Part shown: in pieces, positions 22,068 through 39,539 of the stretch
Layout: each line of letters opens with the position of its first letter
How positions within the stretch are numbered: position 1 is the first letter of the stretch
NCBI RefSeq assembly: GCF_932294415.1
Contig: NC_065543.1
Span: 27,113,530-27,177,529 of the forward strand
DNA length: 64,000 bases
Source of the DNA: Quercus robur
Taxonomy: Eukaryota > Streptophyta > Magnoliopsida > Fagales > Fagaceae
Reading direction: 5' to 3'
Made by a program: the position numbers and the translations under genes
The notes under the pieces: generated by a model
Database searches by the model: none
What the model saw: only the letters and a program-made list of their open reading frames with translations
What the model was told of the DNA's origin: nothing

Positions 22068-23959
22068 TGTCGAGATCCAAGAAAGAGGGAGGGCGGGGGG
22101 GGGGGGGGATAGGATTTCGTGACATTCGAAATTTTAACTTAGCAATGTTGGCCAAGCAAGGTTGGAGGCTACTTCAAGAACATGGATTACTGCTCTATGG
22201 CTGTGTCAAAGCCAGGTATTTCCCACAATGTAACTTTTTAGAGGCCATGGATGTACCAAATAGCTCTTATGTGTGGAAGAGTATAATTGTGACTTAACCT
22301 ATACTAAAGAGAGGCTGCTGATAGAGGGTGGGAGATGGTTCATCTATTTAGGTTACCAACGATAAGTGGATTCCTAATCACCCAACTAATATGGTGATTC
22401 ACTCGTCACTAGAGGAGGAGTGGGAGTGGTGTGTTACGAAGTTGATTGATTAGAATGTCCGTTCATAGGATAAAGAGCTGATTGAAATAAAGTTCCATTG
22501 AGATGATGCAACTGCCATTTTTCGAATCCCCTTGAGCCATAGACAGATTATTGATGCTCTCTATTGGCTATACAATAAAAATAGGGTGTATTCAATGAAA
22601 TTTGGCTATCATGTGACTAGATAGATCATGTAGGAAGAGAATGGGCAGGGTGAAAGTTCTTCAGAAATAGCTGGATGCCAGGTGTGGGCCAATTTGTGGA
22701 AGCTCTATGTCCCTAATAAAATCAAAGAATTTGGTTGGAGAGCATGTTAAGATATACTTCAAACCTGTGAAAATCTTGCTCGTAGAAGAATTGCAAAGGA
22801 TGGCAGCTGTGTACTCTGTAAGAAAGGCCACTGAATTTGTACTTCATGTGTTGTAGGAGTGTAGTGTTGCATAGGATGTTTGGACTAGGTGTTCGAGGCA
22901 ATTATAGAAATGCATCTGTGGCCAAAATGATTTTTTTTTGCAGTTGGTTGAGGAATTGATGAACAAGTTGCTGTTGGAAGAGTTTGAGTTGTTTCTAGTA
23001 TAGGGATGGCTATTATGGAACCAACGGACGGTTCTTCATAGAGGAAACCTACAAGATCCAGCGTGGCTAGTAAAGAGAGCAAGGGAATATTTGGATGAAT
23101 ATAAAGAGACTCAAGATCAGTTGGCTATCCCGACAAACACTGTGAAAGTTACATCATGGAGCCCACCCTCTAGTCCTGGATATAAACTCAATTTTGATGT
23201 TTCCATATTCCTTGTTCTAAACGCCTTTGGCTTTGTTGCGTAATGAGTTGGGAGAGATCATGGCCGTTGTGTCTGCTAAGGGTCCCCTGGTAATGAATAG
23301 TAAGGAAGCTGAGGTGCTGGCTTGTTGAAAGGCTCTAGAGTTTGCAATAGATTCGAGCTTCTTAGAGTTGATCATTGAGGGAGACAATGCAAATGTCATG
23401 ACTACCATTCCACAACCTTGGGTTAATCATTCTCACTTGGGAGAGTATGAGGACATCCACCATATTGGTTCAGGTCTTTAGTCTATGTTAGTTAGTTGTG
23501 TTAAGCATACTGATAATACTGTAGCTCACTCATTAGCTCAATATGTTAGAAATATTGCTGATGAGACTATATGGTTGGAGAACTTTCCATCACTTGCGTT
23601 AGAAGCTTTGTATTTTGATTCTCATTAATTTTGAATGCAATTTGTTTCATTTTCAAAAAAAAAAAAAAAAAAAAAAAAAAAACCAATGGGTTTCATTTTA
23701 GACTTATTCATAAATCAATTTGGCAACCATTGAATAGAGTGAGAAATTAATGAAAGTTTATTTTGTAGTAGGTTTGTATAATGTCTCTCTCACATGGGGT
23801 GGACAGTGGATCCCACAAGCATGATACTCACCCTATGTGAGATATATGTTATATGTAGTAGTATACACCAAATACCACCTTCTCTCAATGGGTAGAGAGA
23901 AATCTTCATTTAGAGATAGCTAGTTTTCGTTGAGAGTGAAAACGTAATTACTAAAAAAT

Positions 23960-24060
23960 CAAAAGTGGCAAATTCTTATTGCTGCACAACATTTCATTCC
24001 ATTTCTTTATTGATTCATTCGACTATAGTGTTTTTAACTCATTTTTCTTTTGCAAGCTGT
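23960..24060 (-). pseudogene. Relic resembling the DCD start codon and 5' region
   Basis: The plus strand at about 23978-24053 aligns with 13246-13312: GCTGCACARCATTTCATT, then TTCTTTA, a TTCAT/CGACT block, and TGTTTTTAACT followed by TTTTCTTTT. On the minus strand both copies read GAAATGYTGTGCAGCA, so the relic keeps the first DCD codons (Met-Leu-Cys-Ser) and then diverges to a stop within about ten codons. No further DCD exon was found beside it. Confidence 0.6.
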
Positions 24061-25482
24061 TATTAATAAGGAAAAATGCCCAAATGCAAAAACACTCGTA
24101 TAATTTGGGTTAGTTGTAAAAACATTATTTGGAGTTTTAATTCTTCCTTAATCAAGTAACTAACTCGGTTCCTAGCTTATATCTAACTACCACTGCGTAC
24201 AATAGCTAAAACACATTAGCACAAGCTATTGCATCAACAACAATTCCAAAAGAAACACTTTAACCCTCCAATCAAAGTGTTTTGAGAAAGTCCAAAACTA
24301 AGTTTGAGAATAAAAAGATAACCCCACTAATCTAATAGTTTACACTTTGCATTAGTCCTAGTCTTCCACAATCTTGTTAACTTTACTGCCAAAGGACACC
24401 CCAACATCTTCTTCTTCTTATTCTTCCCACAAATTTTCATGTCTCATACCAAACTTAAAAGCCCAAAAAGCAAGAACCCTTCACTAACTGTCAAGTAGAG
24501 TATTATCTTTGCTTTCCTTTCGCCTAAAACCTAGTAGGTATATTACTCCAATACATGCATACAAATATTTAATAATAATATTTTTTTTTTTAAAGTATAG
24601 AACCAACAACTAGCTCATAGCTAAAATGAACATGCATGAGCAAAGCATCCTTCTACTCCATTTCTTCTTAGGTTTCTTCTTTTTATTTTGTCTCATAGTT
24701 TCTGTGAGCTATCCTCAAACCAAATTACCTTCATGTCTAATGTTTATAAGCTCCTCAACAATAACACTCGTTTTTTTTAAGGGTTATTTCCAAAGATCCA
24801 TATTTGTGGAAATGAGTTATGTGCAGCTAAAAGAATTCCTCTATAACTAAAATATCTCTATATGAGTTTTCCCTCTCTTGTTCAAAATTCTATTCTTTCT
24901 TTACAAGATAGATTCGTTCGACAACCTTGACCCTTCTAACAACCACTTTCATGATCAAGACAGATCCTCATAATTGATATGTAATACTCTTATCATATAA
25001 AATGCCCAATTTTATTAGCAACTATAAACTAAAATTATGAGTTTACAATGAATTGTGATTAGACCTTCTGTATGCAAATCTCATTCCCATACATAACTCA
25101 CATATAATGCATCTCATGGATTACATATAATTTATTCTCATATAAAATAAACAACTTCTATTAATTAAATGATGTCATACAAATTGGAATTTAGGGCACA
25201 AATTCAAACAATCCATTTATCACTCTCTTTGTAATTAGCTTATGTAGGATTCTATGATGCTTTTGCACACATGTCCTTGCATGTATGGTTCATGATGTGG
25301 CATGACTCATAATGTTTGTCCCCACCAAGAGTGGGACATTGGTCTAGAACCATTTACCACAACTAAAGGAAACACTAGTCACCTTTATATTATACCCTAA
25401 TAGGATTAGTCATATTACAATTAGGGTTCTTTGTAATCACTTATATAGTCAAGATCTACCTAGTAAATGCCTTCTGTGGGAC
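24061..25482. other. Intergenic, nothing supported
   Basis: AT-rich DNA. A 74-codon frame at 24626-24850 (plus) begins with a hydrophobic stretch but has no recognised family, conserved cysteines or neighbouring exon, so it is not called. Confidence 0.5.
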
Positions 25483-25485
25483 TAT

Positions 25486-25704
25486 GGGTCGGTTTATTTT
25501 TGCTGAAACTGAAAATTGAAAACACTGTAGCAAAATAATTTTTTAATGTGTGAATAATGCCGTGGGACCTGTGAACAGTGCGTGAACAGTGAATTTTGTC
25601 TCCTGCACAGTGCATCCATGTGATGTTACTGTTCACGCACTGGGGAAAAAAAAAAGCCAGAAAACGCAAACTTGTAAACGTAGACGCCCAATCCAAACCG
25701 CACC
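25486..25704. mobile_element. MITE, about 219 bp
   Basis: Short terminal inverted repeats (GGGTCGGTTT on the left; GGTGCGGTTT on the right in inverse complement) are flanked by TAT on both sides (25483-25485, 25705-25707). The interior holds CTGTAGCAAAATAA and GTGAACAGTG motifs, shared in style with the copy at 57038-57238. Confidence 0.7.
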
Positions 25705-26341
25705 TATGTACAAGCTCACATAACACACTTATTCTATACAATTTGATCCAATCAAATCCACACAATTCTTAGTATGACTATGTCTTTAACTTAGATTTAA
25801 GACATTCTTATTATAGACCATATTGTACTATAGTGCCCCCAAGTCATATGGCGTTACCAAGTCATTCGTCATAACCTTGTAAGAGACTACATCCTCAGTC
25901 CAAACGTTGAAATAAACATAGGTTTTGACCATGTTCACGTGAATAGGGTGGAGTCCTGTTGGCTGCCTCTTAATAAATCTCACCTCATAAATTTCATTTT
26001 AATTGAATATTATTTTTATCTAATCTATAAACTTATGTTTTGCATATAATGTTAAAATTAAAAATACTTTAAATTTAAATTTTTTTATGATGAAATAGTT
26101 ATTAATCTCCGATAATCTTGACATTTGTAAGTACGAAGAGTATGGCAAAGCAATATAATTCAAATGTTGATTTGTCGAAACATTCCTTAAAAAATTAGAT
26201 TAAATGTAACTTGAAATTTTTTTAAAACTTTTTCTCGTAAAGTGAGTTATTGAATAGAAAAAGGAAAAATATCTTTGGTACATGTAGGGTTTGTCAGTAA
26301 ATTAGAGTCCACAAATAGAGGCAAAGTCATAAATCAAAATA

Positions 26342-26635
26342 AGGGTAAATTGTAAAGTGCACCTCTAAAATTTAGGATTGCTTGAGTTTTACACCTTGAA
26401 GTTTACCTCCGTTAGCAAGAGCAGCCCCTTCGTTAGTGGACTTACTTACGTGACAAAAAAAAAATACATGTTAGATGACAACATGTCACTTGACGGTCAC
26501 CTAGGCCAGTTCACTAATGGAGGGGTTGTTTGTGCTAACAGAGGTAAATTTTAGGGTGTAAAATCCAATTTTTCAATTTTCAGGCTGTAAAATCAAAGTA
26601 ACCCCAAACTTTAGGGTGTACTTTACAATTTACCT
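26342..26635. mobile_element. MITE, 294 bp, with long TIRs
   Basis: The left end AGGGTAAATTGTAAAGTGCACC is mirrored by the right end, which in inverse complement reads AGGTAAATTGTAAAGTACACC. Inverted similarity extends about 55 bp. Six-bp direct repeats AAAATA flank it (26336-26341, 26636-26641). No ORF. Confidence 0.85.
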
Positions 26636-26641
26636 AAAATA

Positions 26642-27330
26642 TTAAATATAACATATAGGTTTCAAAATTATAATAATAACTGTAGTGATTTGGTCTTTTT
26701 TTATTTTTTATTTCTCACATCTTGCCAAATTAAAATTATTATTTTTTTCTCAAATCTTGTCAATTCAAATGGTTGGATTATTTGTGTGTTTCCAAGGTAG
26801 CCATCACTAAGATGGCATAGAGGGTCTCTCGCTTGTGTTAGTATTGTTGGAGACCTGAAAGCCCCTTGATCAATAAGTTTAATTAGTCAATCCTGCCCTA
26901 CATGGGAGGGTAGCAATTACAAATAATTAATTATTGAACAAACTGCTCACAAATTATTTTTAAAAACAATATTAATTGATAAATGTTTTTATTTTTATGT
27001 TTTTTATATCTATAATATTACATTATTGGCCAAAAGACCAAATTTCAATATAAGACACGATAAAATTTCAATATATGTTTATCTATCAATTTTTCTAAAA
27101 AAAAAAAAAAGGTTTATCTATGAATTTGTAGAATATTTTATTGATGAATATGATGTGTGGGCATTGATAATCGGACTTTTACTTGAAAAAAAAAAAGAAA
27201 AGAAAAAAAAATCGAATTTCGGCTACTTTGTTGATTTCTTAAGCAAAATTTATTGAATTGACTTACAAAGATTTTTAAGTAAAGACCGAAACTTAAAAAA
27301 GAAAATTGAAAAAAAGAAAAAATGAAAAAA
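26642..27330. other. Intergenic and CDKA;1 upstream region
   Basis: AT-rich DNA with A-runs leading to the CDKA;1 transcript start area. No specific promoter element is claimed. Confidence 0.4.
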
Positions 27331-27339
27331 AAGGGCGCC

Positions 27340-27377
27340 CTAGAGTAGAGTAGAGCGTCAGAGTAGAGTAGAGAGTA

Positions 27378-27411
<34 letters not shown>

Positions 27412-27774
27412 AGATATTTCCTTTCCCATCCGATCTCCTTTCCCTCTTCTCTTCTCTTCTCTTCTCTTCAACTGAACTTTCTCCACTGCTTACCGGAGAA
27501 AGGTAATTCTTCTTCTTCTTCTTCTTTCTTTCACTGTGAATGGGTATGGCCGATGCATCCACTTTTTTCTTTTTTTTTTCTTTTTTTTTTTTGGTGTGAA
27601 TGTTACTTACTGGCGTCGATGATTTTCATTTTAATTTTAATTTAATTTGATTTATTTTTTTTTTATTGATTTATTGTGAAAACGCTCAATTTCAAGAAAT
27701 TTACTGAAAAATATGTTAATATCTCTCCTTTGGCTTTGGAGCAGTTTTAGCTGGACTGGACTGGATTGGATTGG
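27340..27774 (+). promoter_or_regulatory. CDKA;1: CDKA;1 5' leader with a leader intron
   Basis: A purine-rich stretch (GAGAGTT repeats, about 27370-27412) is followed by a CTTCT-repeat stretch (27450-27470) and a donor at GGAGAAAG|GTAATT (exon end 27502). The next acceptor is GCAG at 27741-27744, and the ATG lies at 27775 after a short second exon. The transcript start is not defined from sequence. Confidence 0.6.
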
Positions 27775-33325
<5,551 letters not shown>

Positions 33326-34803
33326 TTCTACCCAGATTCTCTGTAACCATCCTCGTGGCAGAGAAGTGTCTATATTAATGTGTAGCATTCTATGGGTTTC
33401 ACCTGTGTGAGAAATATGTGTGCGGTCTTTTTGTTGCGATTGTTTTTTCTTTCTTTTTTATTTGCATTTTCCTTGGAGTTTAGATTACTTTGATTTGGTT
33501 TTGGATAAAAATATCAGAACAGCTAGAGCCTGCTTCAATTTTTCTCCCCCTTCATTTCCTAAGAAGTACAATCATTTCGTTTGTTATTGTTTGAGAGAAA
33601 ACAAACTACTTTTTCATGTGGAATTGGAAAGTTAGTTTTACCTTGTATTGCTATTATGTATCTTATCTCCCTCTTTTTTCCTCCCCGTTTCCCTAATTAG
33701 ACTTGAAGCTAACAGAGTTTTCGAAATTGGTGTTTGGTTTAAATGCTAGCAGCCTAGCACGCTAGATCACTTTTTGGCCTACAAGATTGAAATTTATATA
33801 GGCTAACAAATCTCCTCCTGAGACAGGCTTTGTCAAAGCATTCATCACTTAAGAACTAGTATGAAAGAATGGTTGAAATCAAGACATGACTATAATGAGT
33901 ACTTTTGTAATCATCTCTAGCATGCTACGTGGGCTTTTTCCTTCGTGGTGGGAGGTAGAATACCTACCCTACTGACCTAACCAGCACTTGCTGGGAGAGT
34001 TTGTTCTTCAAAGTTGCATTTCTAGAATTTAATTTGTAACTGAAACAATCTGTTAGTAGCTGACACTGACAGAACTCTGGGCTCCGCCATTTCCATACTA
34101 CGGATTAGGTTCCAGTGCAATACTTAGGGTATGGCACTGGGTGCAATTCACCATTTTCACTCACAAATTTTTATCACTTTTCACCTCTTTTAACTTTCAC
34201 TTTTTACATCTTTTAACTTTTTTCTTCACTTTTTTGAATCATTGGTTGAGATTGAAAGTTGCTTTTTGCAATTATCAATCTCAATCATTCAAAGGAATTT
34301 CACCTGATTTCAATCCCTATACTACATATATCTTGTTAAACAATCATTGGGTCTGTCATGGGATTTGATTTACCATTCCTTCCGGATGGAGATTAGTTTT
34401 TAATCTCTAAAGACAATGAGGCATGGTTTTGAATATCAAACTGCTAAAAATATCAGAAAATAGAGGGGTTCATGGTTTCAACTTTCAAGGTTGAACCGAA
34501 GGTCGAAATATGGCTAGTTTCAAGGTTTAATAACTAGACCATGTTTATAAAAACTAATTTCATCACTTTGGGGGTGCCTTTTGTAAACAAAATAAAAATA
34601 TGGCTACCTATAACCAAACTTTATTATTGATAGATACGTTTCCAGCAAAATCAAGTGAATGACAAATTATAGAGAAAAGCTATTACAGAAAACTCAAATA
34701 CAATTTTTTTTTTTTCTTTTTTCTTTTCCCGTATCATATATGATTGAAACCTCCAAATATACATTAGTACCGTGGCGTGGCGTGGCCTAGCCTGTTGTAT
34801 CAT
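33326..34803. other. Convergent intergenic region with both 3' UTRs
   Basis: About 1.5 kb between the CDKA;1 stop and the TIM14 stop, presumably including both 3' UTRs. No transposon or further gene was recognised. Confidence 0.6.
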
Positions 34804-36467
34804 CTAAAATGCTGAGCTTCCTCCCCTAGTCTTACCCGTCAAGATATCCTTGGCTTCATTTATTTTGGATGCAAGATAATGGCTTCCACCGGCATCCGGG
34901 TGATTTGCCACCATCACTCTTCTATGAGCCTCCTTAATCTTTTCCATCATAGCGCTTTCCCTGAAAGAGAAATGAGTTCAGGATCAGGAGCCACAAAAAA
35001 GAAACAGATTTTATAGGACATCAATAGAGAACAATTTCATTATTGTAAAGTAAAAAGAAAAAAAGATACTGTATATCTAGTGCCCAACCAATACATTATA
35101 TTTGAGAAACTGGAACGGAACTATGAATCATTTATGGACCCATCACATACCCCAGTTGTAACCAATGAAATGAACAATCAAATGGTTCTTAATCTGCTAC
35201 AAAAGATGTGCAAAATATAATGGGTACTTTTCTTTCATCAATATAGGGTAGGGTGGATGAGTCTTAAAATATGAAAATTATTACCTGACTCCAAGAATTA
35301 ATGCTGCTTCTCGTTTAGTCATGACCTGCTCAAACCCACCATGATAAAATCTTCGAACACGGGGAGCTGAAAGGTAAGTTTTGAATGCTTGCCATGCTAC
35401 AATCATGTATCTTCCCCCTAAGGCTGCAGCTGCCACAGTAGCACCTACTGCTAGAGGAGCTTCCTGAAAAGCAAGCCAAAGACCTCCAACTTTAATTTGT
35501 GTGTATTTTTCATTTAAAGTTTCAACTTTTAAAAAAATGTTTCATTTTCTGTTAATCCCTGTTAACATGATGATGAATGCAATCTATATTTCCTAATCTC
35601 ATTTTAGCATTTAATCCATAAACAAGCGTGGTACATCTCATATACACTTCTTGAAGTTATGTATGACTCTTGGAGACGGAATTATTATTATTATTATTAT
35701 TTTTAAAAGGCAGCCAAAATGAACATACCCTATATAATGTGACAGAAAGTAATGAGATATTATTATTACTTGTTATCTTTCAAAGACGTGTCATATAGCT
35801 GAAATGAAGATCAAAACCAAAAAGCAACTATAACCTTCCCCCCCACCTCCCTAAAAAAAAAAAAGAAGCAACTTTCTGGAATTATATAGCATGAATCTAA
35901 CAGGAATTTAGAAGAAGAAAAAAGAGAAGGGGTTGTTGACTTGTTTCAGGCTTTAGTTTTGCTACAGGAAGATTCATTCCAAAGACAAAGATGGAACAGA
36001 AAACATAATTTCACAACAAAGCTCAAATCTTCTATGGGATTATGGACTCAAATATCATCACGACAAGTTGGAAAATCTTTTTGTTTTGGCCATGACAGCT
36101 ATCTTAATACTTATACATGGACTATGGAAGACAACTTATTATATGCACATTATCTATGATTGTCAAGAATTTCCAAAACTGAAACAACCTTAATAATGCT
36201 TCTTCTCCTAACTCCTTCCAATATATAAAGTTGTTTTGCAACAATTATAATTCCAATTTGTATTTATGCGTTACAGATTCTGAGCTAAATATATAAGACC
36301 ACCCCCCAATAGAGAGAATAATGTTGTAAACAAAATTTAGCATTTGAGTAATGAGTACGTGTGTGTGTGTGTGAGACAAAGAACGCATTAGCCCCATGTA
36401 TGTATCTCCATATGACATCAATTCAATAATGAGGAATTAAAAGAAAGAAGGGACTTACCAATGCCAT
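34804..36467 (-). CDS. TIM14: Mitochondrial import inner-membrane translocase subunit TIM14 (PAM18), complete
   Basis: J-domain co-chaperone that stimulates mtHsp70 in the presequence translocase motor at the inner membrane. Three coding exons on the minus strand: 36459-36467 (Met-Ala-Leu), 35285-35463 and 34804-34960, all GT-AG, giving 114 residues, the usual family size. Residues 5-28 ([16 protein letters not shown] and onward) form a hydrophobic membrane segment. Then come the TIM14 signature [23 protein letters not shown] and the J-domain with the essential HPD triad at 83-85 in [21 protein letters not shown]. No defects seen. The first exon encodes only three codons, as in CDKA;1. Transcription converges on CDKA;1 and diverges from the CNGC gene about 3 kb away. 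Confidence 0.97.
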
Positions 36468-36779
36468 ATTCCCGAATTTGTTTTTGTTTTGTGATTAAAA
36501 AAAAAATTAACCAGCACCACCCACCAATTGTTAAAAAAGAAAAAATGAAAAAAGAAAGAACGAATAGAATTAATGAGAAAGAAAGAGGACGAGCAAATAG
36601 CGATGAGACTTTTTGACTAATAGATTTGGTGTTGTTTATGTTTTATACGCAACGGCGACGCAAGTTTGTGAAAGGCGGTTTGTGGATTCCAACTTGAGCT
36701 TCAAGAAAACATATCAATTGAGTTGAGGCGGCGAATTTTGGTTTCTTCCACAACCCTTTTAATACTATAATAATTCGAT

Positions 36780-37300
36780 TTCTTCTTTTTATTTATTTAC
36801 TAGTGCACGGCTTAATAAAAAATTATATATAATTTTTTTTTAAAAAAAATTGATCATATAATCAAATCTAATAAAAAATAAAATAGTACAAATATTTTTA
36901 AAAATTAAGTTATGTGGAAAATGTATATTATGTAATTTTTTTTTTAGTTGCAAAAGAATATATTATAAAATATTTTAAAAAATTATGGCAAGTTTTAAAT
37001 TTCTAAAAGCTCTTAGTAGTAAAATTGTAATTTAATTTTTTTATATATATATATATATATATAAAAGTATCTAAACCTTCTAGGATACCACAATCAAAAT
37101 CATTTCAAAAATAGATAAATAAAAGTACATAAAGAGAAAACAAAAATTGTATTTGTGGGGGGGATGGAAGAGTTTTCACTTAGGCTTAAAGCCCAAATAC
37201 CTAGAGGACCCCATGGAGTGGAATGGGCCAAACCCATCTACTTGAGATAAGGCCCAATAGCCTAGAAGATCCCATGGAATGGATGGAAGGGAATCCTTAT
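36780..37300. other. Intergenic, AT-rich
   Basis: Strongly AT-rich DNA with a short TA run near 37045-37062. Nothing coding was recognised. Confidence 0.55.
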
Positions 37301-37308
37301 GGATCGCT

Positions 37309-37938
37309 GGGAGGATAATCGTTCTCACGAAATTGGCGATACGCTACATCTAGCAAACTCTTATTTGAGGAACCAAACACCGATAATCCATGGCGTGCCC
37401 ACAATTGGCGGAAATAACCCTGGGAAACCCTCCAAACAGATAAGGATAGCGGAGATCTTTACCTCCACATTAATGAGGGGTCCTCCACCTAACCTCTGCG
37501 GCATCAAATACATATGAAACAACCTGAACAGTAGAAACACCCCCAAAATTCCTGTTTCAGGATAAGGAAGGAAAAGGAAAAATATCCCTAAGAATCCAGT
37601 TGGGAATAGGATAGCTGGGAGGATAATCATTCCCACGAAATTGGCGATACTCTACATCTAGCAAACTCTTATCCGAGGAACCAAACATGGATAATCCATG
37701 GCGTGCCCACAATTGGTGGAAATAACCTTGGGAAACCCTCAAAACAGATAAGAATAGCGAAGATCTTTACCTCTGCATTAATGAGAGGTTCTCCACCTAA
37801 CCTCTGTCGCATTAAATACATATGAGACAACCTAAACAGTAGAACCACCCCCAAAATTCCCGTTTTAGAATAAGGAAGGGGGGAACCCAATAAAGAAAGG
37901 AAAAATATCCTTGAGAATCCAACTGGGAATAGGACAAC
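37309..37938. repeat. Tandem duplication, unit about 306-323 bp
   Basis: The phrase CTGGGAGGATAAT recurs at about 37309 and 37615 and begins again near 37938 (CTGGGAGGATAAG). Between these, two copies share CGAAATTGGCGATAC, GGATAATCCATGGCGTGCCC and ACCCCCAAAATTCC. The flanking GGCCCAA-rich DNA (37180-37290) resembles LTR-element DNA. No coding domain was found, and the short frames in it are repeat by-products. Confidence 0.85.
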
Positions 37939-38849
37939 TGGGAGGATAAGGGCGGAAAATATGCCAATATAAGGAGGGAGACTGGCACATAGAAGGGGGA
38001 TAAAAAAAAGGAAGAGAGAGAAAATAGAAAAAGTGGAAAGAAATTCTAGTCCATGATAGTTGAGTACCATGAGAAGGATAGTTTTCTCTATTGGAATGAG
38101 CAAGTTTCAATTGGAATATAAGTTGTGTTAGTTAAATCAAATGTTTGAGTTTCCCATTGTAGAGTCATCCCTCTTATGTTTTCTTTTGATAAATAAATTG
38201 TGATTGTCAACCAACACCACCCCCGATAGAGCATCCTTCAATAACATTTTTATGTAAGTGGTTTTTGACCCCCATAGTATTGAAATGTAAATGTAAAAGT
38301 TTACACATAAATTACTTGTATCTAGCCATTTTGATATTGCCATAATTGAGGAAATAATTCGCACAATCAATTAAGAACATCAAATCAAAAAATACATCAA
38401 TAATTAAGATAAATAGAATTATGTAAAATATTTTTAAAAAATCATAGAATTTAAGTAATTATTGAACCATGTTAATAGAAAAATAGAAACACAAAAAAAT
38501 AAAAAATAAAAGGAAGATAGTTTTTCTCACTGAAAAAGTCAAATTCTTCATTTTGCAGTTCTTCACTTAATTTTGGTTTTTTATTGATTGATTCTAGTAT
38601 TCTTAAATAGTAGAGTACAATAAACTTGGATTCAAACTTAATTTATGGGAGTGTGAAACGTTAACTCCGTCATATATTGCATTACTTTTATTTATTTATT
38701 TATTTAATTTTATTTTACGTGTAGTAATTTGGTTTTTTTTTATTAATTTATTTTAGCATTTTTAAATAGTTTTAGTTCAACTTAATTTCTCTTGGATTCA
38801 AACTTAATTTGTGGAGGTGTGAAAAATAATCACGTTGCTTTTTACTATT

Positions 38850-38965
38850 ATTCATGGGTTCTACTATATTTTTTGGTACTATTTATGGACCGTACGGTAT
38901 TATTTCAACTAATTTTTATCTTTATCTATCGTACTTTTAGTAATAAATTTTTAGTTTTAGCAAAA
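38850..38965. mobile_element. MITE remnant
   Basis: Interior motifs (TACTATTTATGGACC, TTATTTCAACTAATTTTTA, then TTTTTAGTTTTAGCAAAA) parallel those of the MITE at 57038-57238. The termini are not preserved. Confidence 0.5.
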
Positions 38966-38974
38966 GGGAAATAC

Positions 38975-39137
38975 TAACGAGTGCCCTTAAGGCACTGGTT
39001 AATAATCTATTTAAAGAAAGTTTTTATAAGAAATGAAAAAAAAATAATTAATATTTTGATAGATTTTTTTATTTTCCATAAAAATGGTATTAAAACTTTC
39101 TTAAAATGGATTATTAATAAGTGCGACACTTATTAGC
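38975..39137. mobile_element. Fold-back MITE, copy 1
   Basis: Left GAGTGCCCTTAAGGCACTGG, then TTAATAATCTATTTAAAGAAAG. The right, in inverse complement, reads AAGTGTCGCACTTATTAATAATCC and TTTTAAGAAAG. A related element lies at 63575-63735. Confidence 0.7.
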
Positions 39138-39539
39138 AAAACCCTTCGCAAAATAAGGGACAAACACACCATTTAATAACGAAAAAGAAATGAAAAGTAA
39201 GTCAAACGCAGCGGACCGTTTACTGCAGGTAACAGATGAAAGGAAGGAAGGAAGGTGCCGATCGAGAAGGCAAATAAGGAAGCACCGTGTTAAATGGGGA
39301 CGGAGACGGAGACCCAGAAGACTGGTTCCCACCAAGTCTGCTGAAACTTCCAAGCAAGCAAGCAAGTGATGTGACGTAAATGTAAAACAGACAACAAACC
39401 CCTTTCTTTTCGCCTTTTTGTCCATCCATCCCACTCCCACACGACAACCGACTTTTCAAAGTCCTCAAAGTCAGCATTATTATTATTATTAAAACTCTTT
39501 TTCTTTTTGTCTCTTTCTTTACTTTACAGTCAGCGACTT

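Larger units (their letters stand above)
17712..23683 (+). mobile_element. 5'-truncated L1-type LINE with two nested insertions
   Basis: The reverse transcriptase starts abruptly (HIVGDVVINVVLDFLNSGYM, then YTYIVLIPKIKSP, KLDISKAYDRVEW, FADDS at about 18366). After a solo LTR it resumes at 20877, passes the thumb region (YLGLLTLVRRSKYQT, WKGKMLSRVGKEV; 21060-21200), and is broken again by a hAT element. It continues with GIGFRDIRNFNLAMLAKQGW (22110-22170) and ends in an RNase H-like domain (about 23220-23630) and a poly-A tail at 23656-23683. Multiple stops and frameshifts make it inactive. Without the insertions it is about 2.75 kb. No clear target-site duplication was found. Confidence 0.92.

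Noticed and set aside
24626..24850. Possible small secreted peptide
   Set aside because: It has a hydrophobic N-terminus but no known peptide motif, no cysteine pattern and no supporting exon. It is AT-rich chance-like sequence.
27331..27345. AGGGCGCCCT palindrome upstream of CDKA;1 as an E2F site
   Set aside because: The flanking bases do not fit the T-rich side of the E2F consensus, and one palindrome is weak evidence.
36790..36830. Possible Helitron end (ACTAGTGCACGG)
   Set aside because: A CTAGT is present but no proper hairpin, and no matching 5' TC end was found.
39114..39477. Overlapping minus-strand frames upstream of the CNGC gene
   Set aside because: No domain, no splice support, and they overlap a probable promoter and MITE region.
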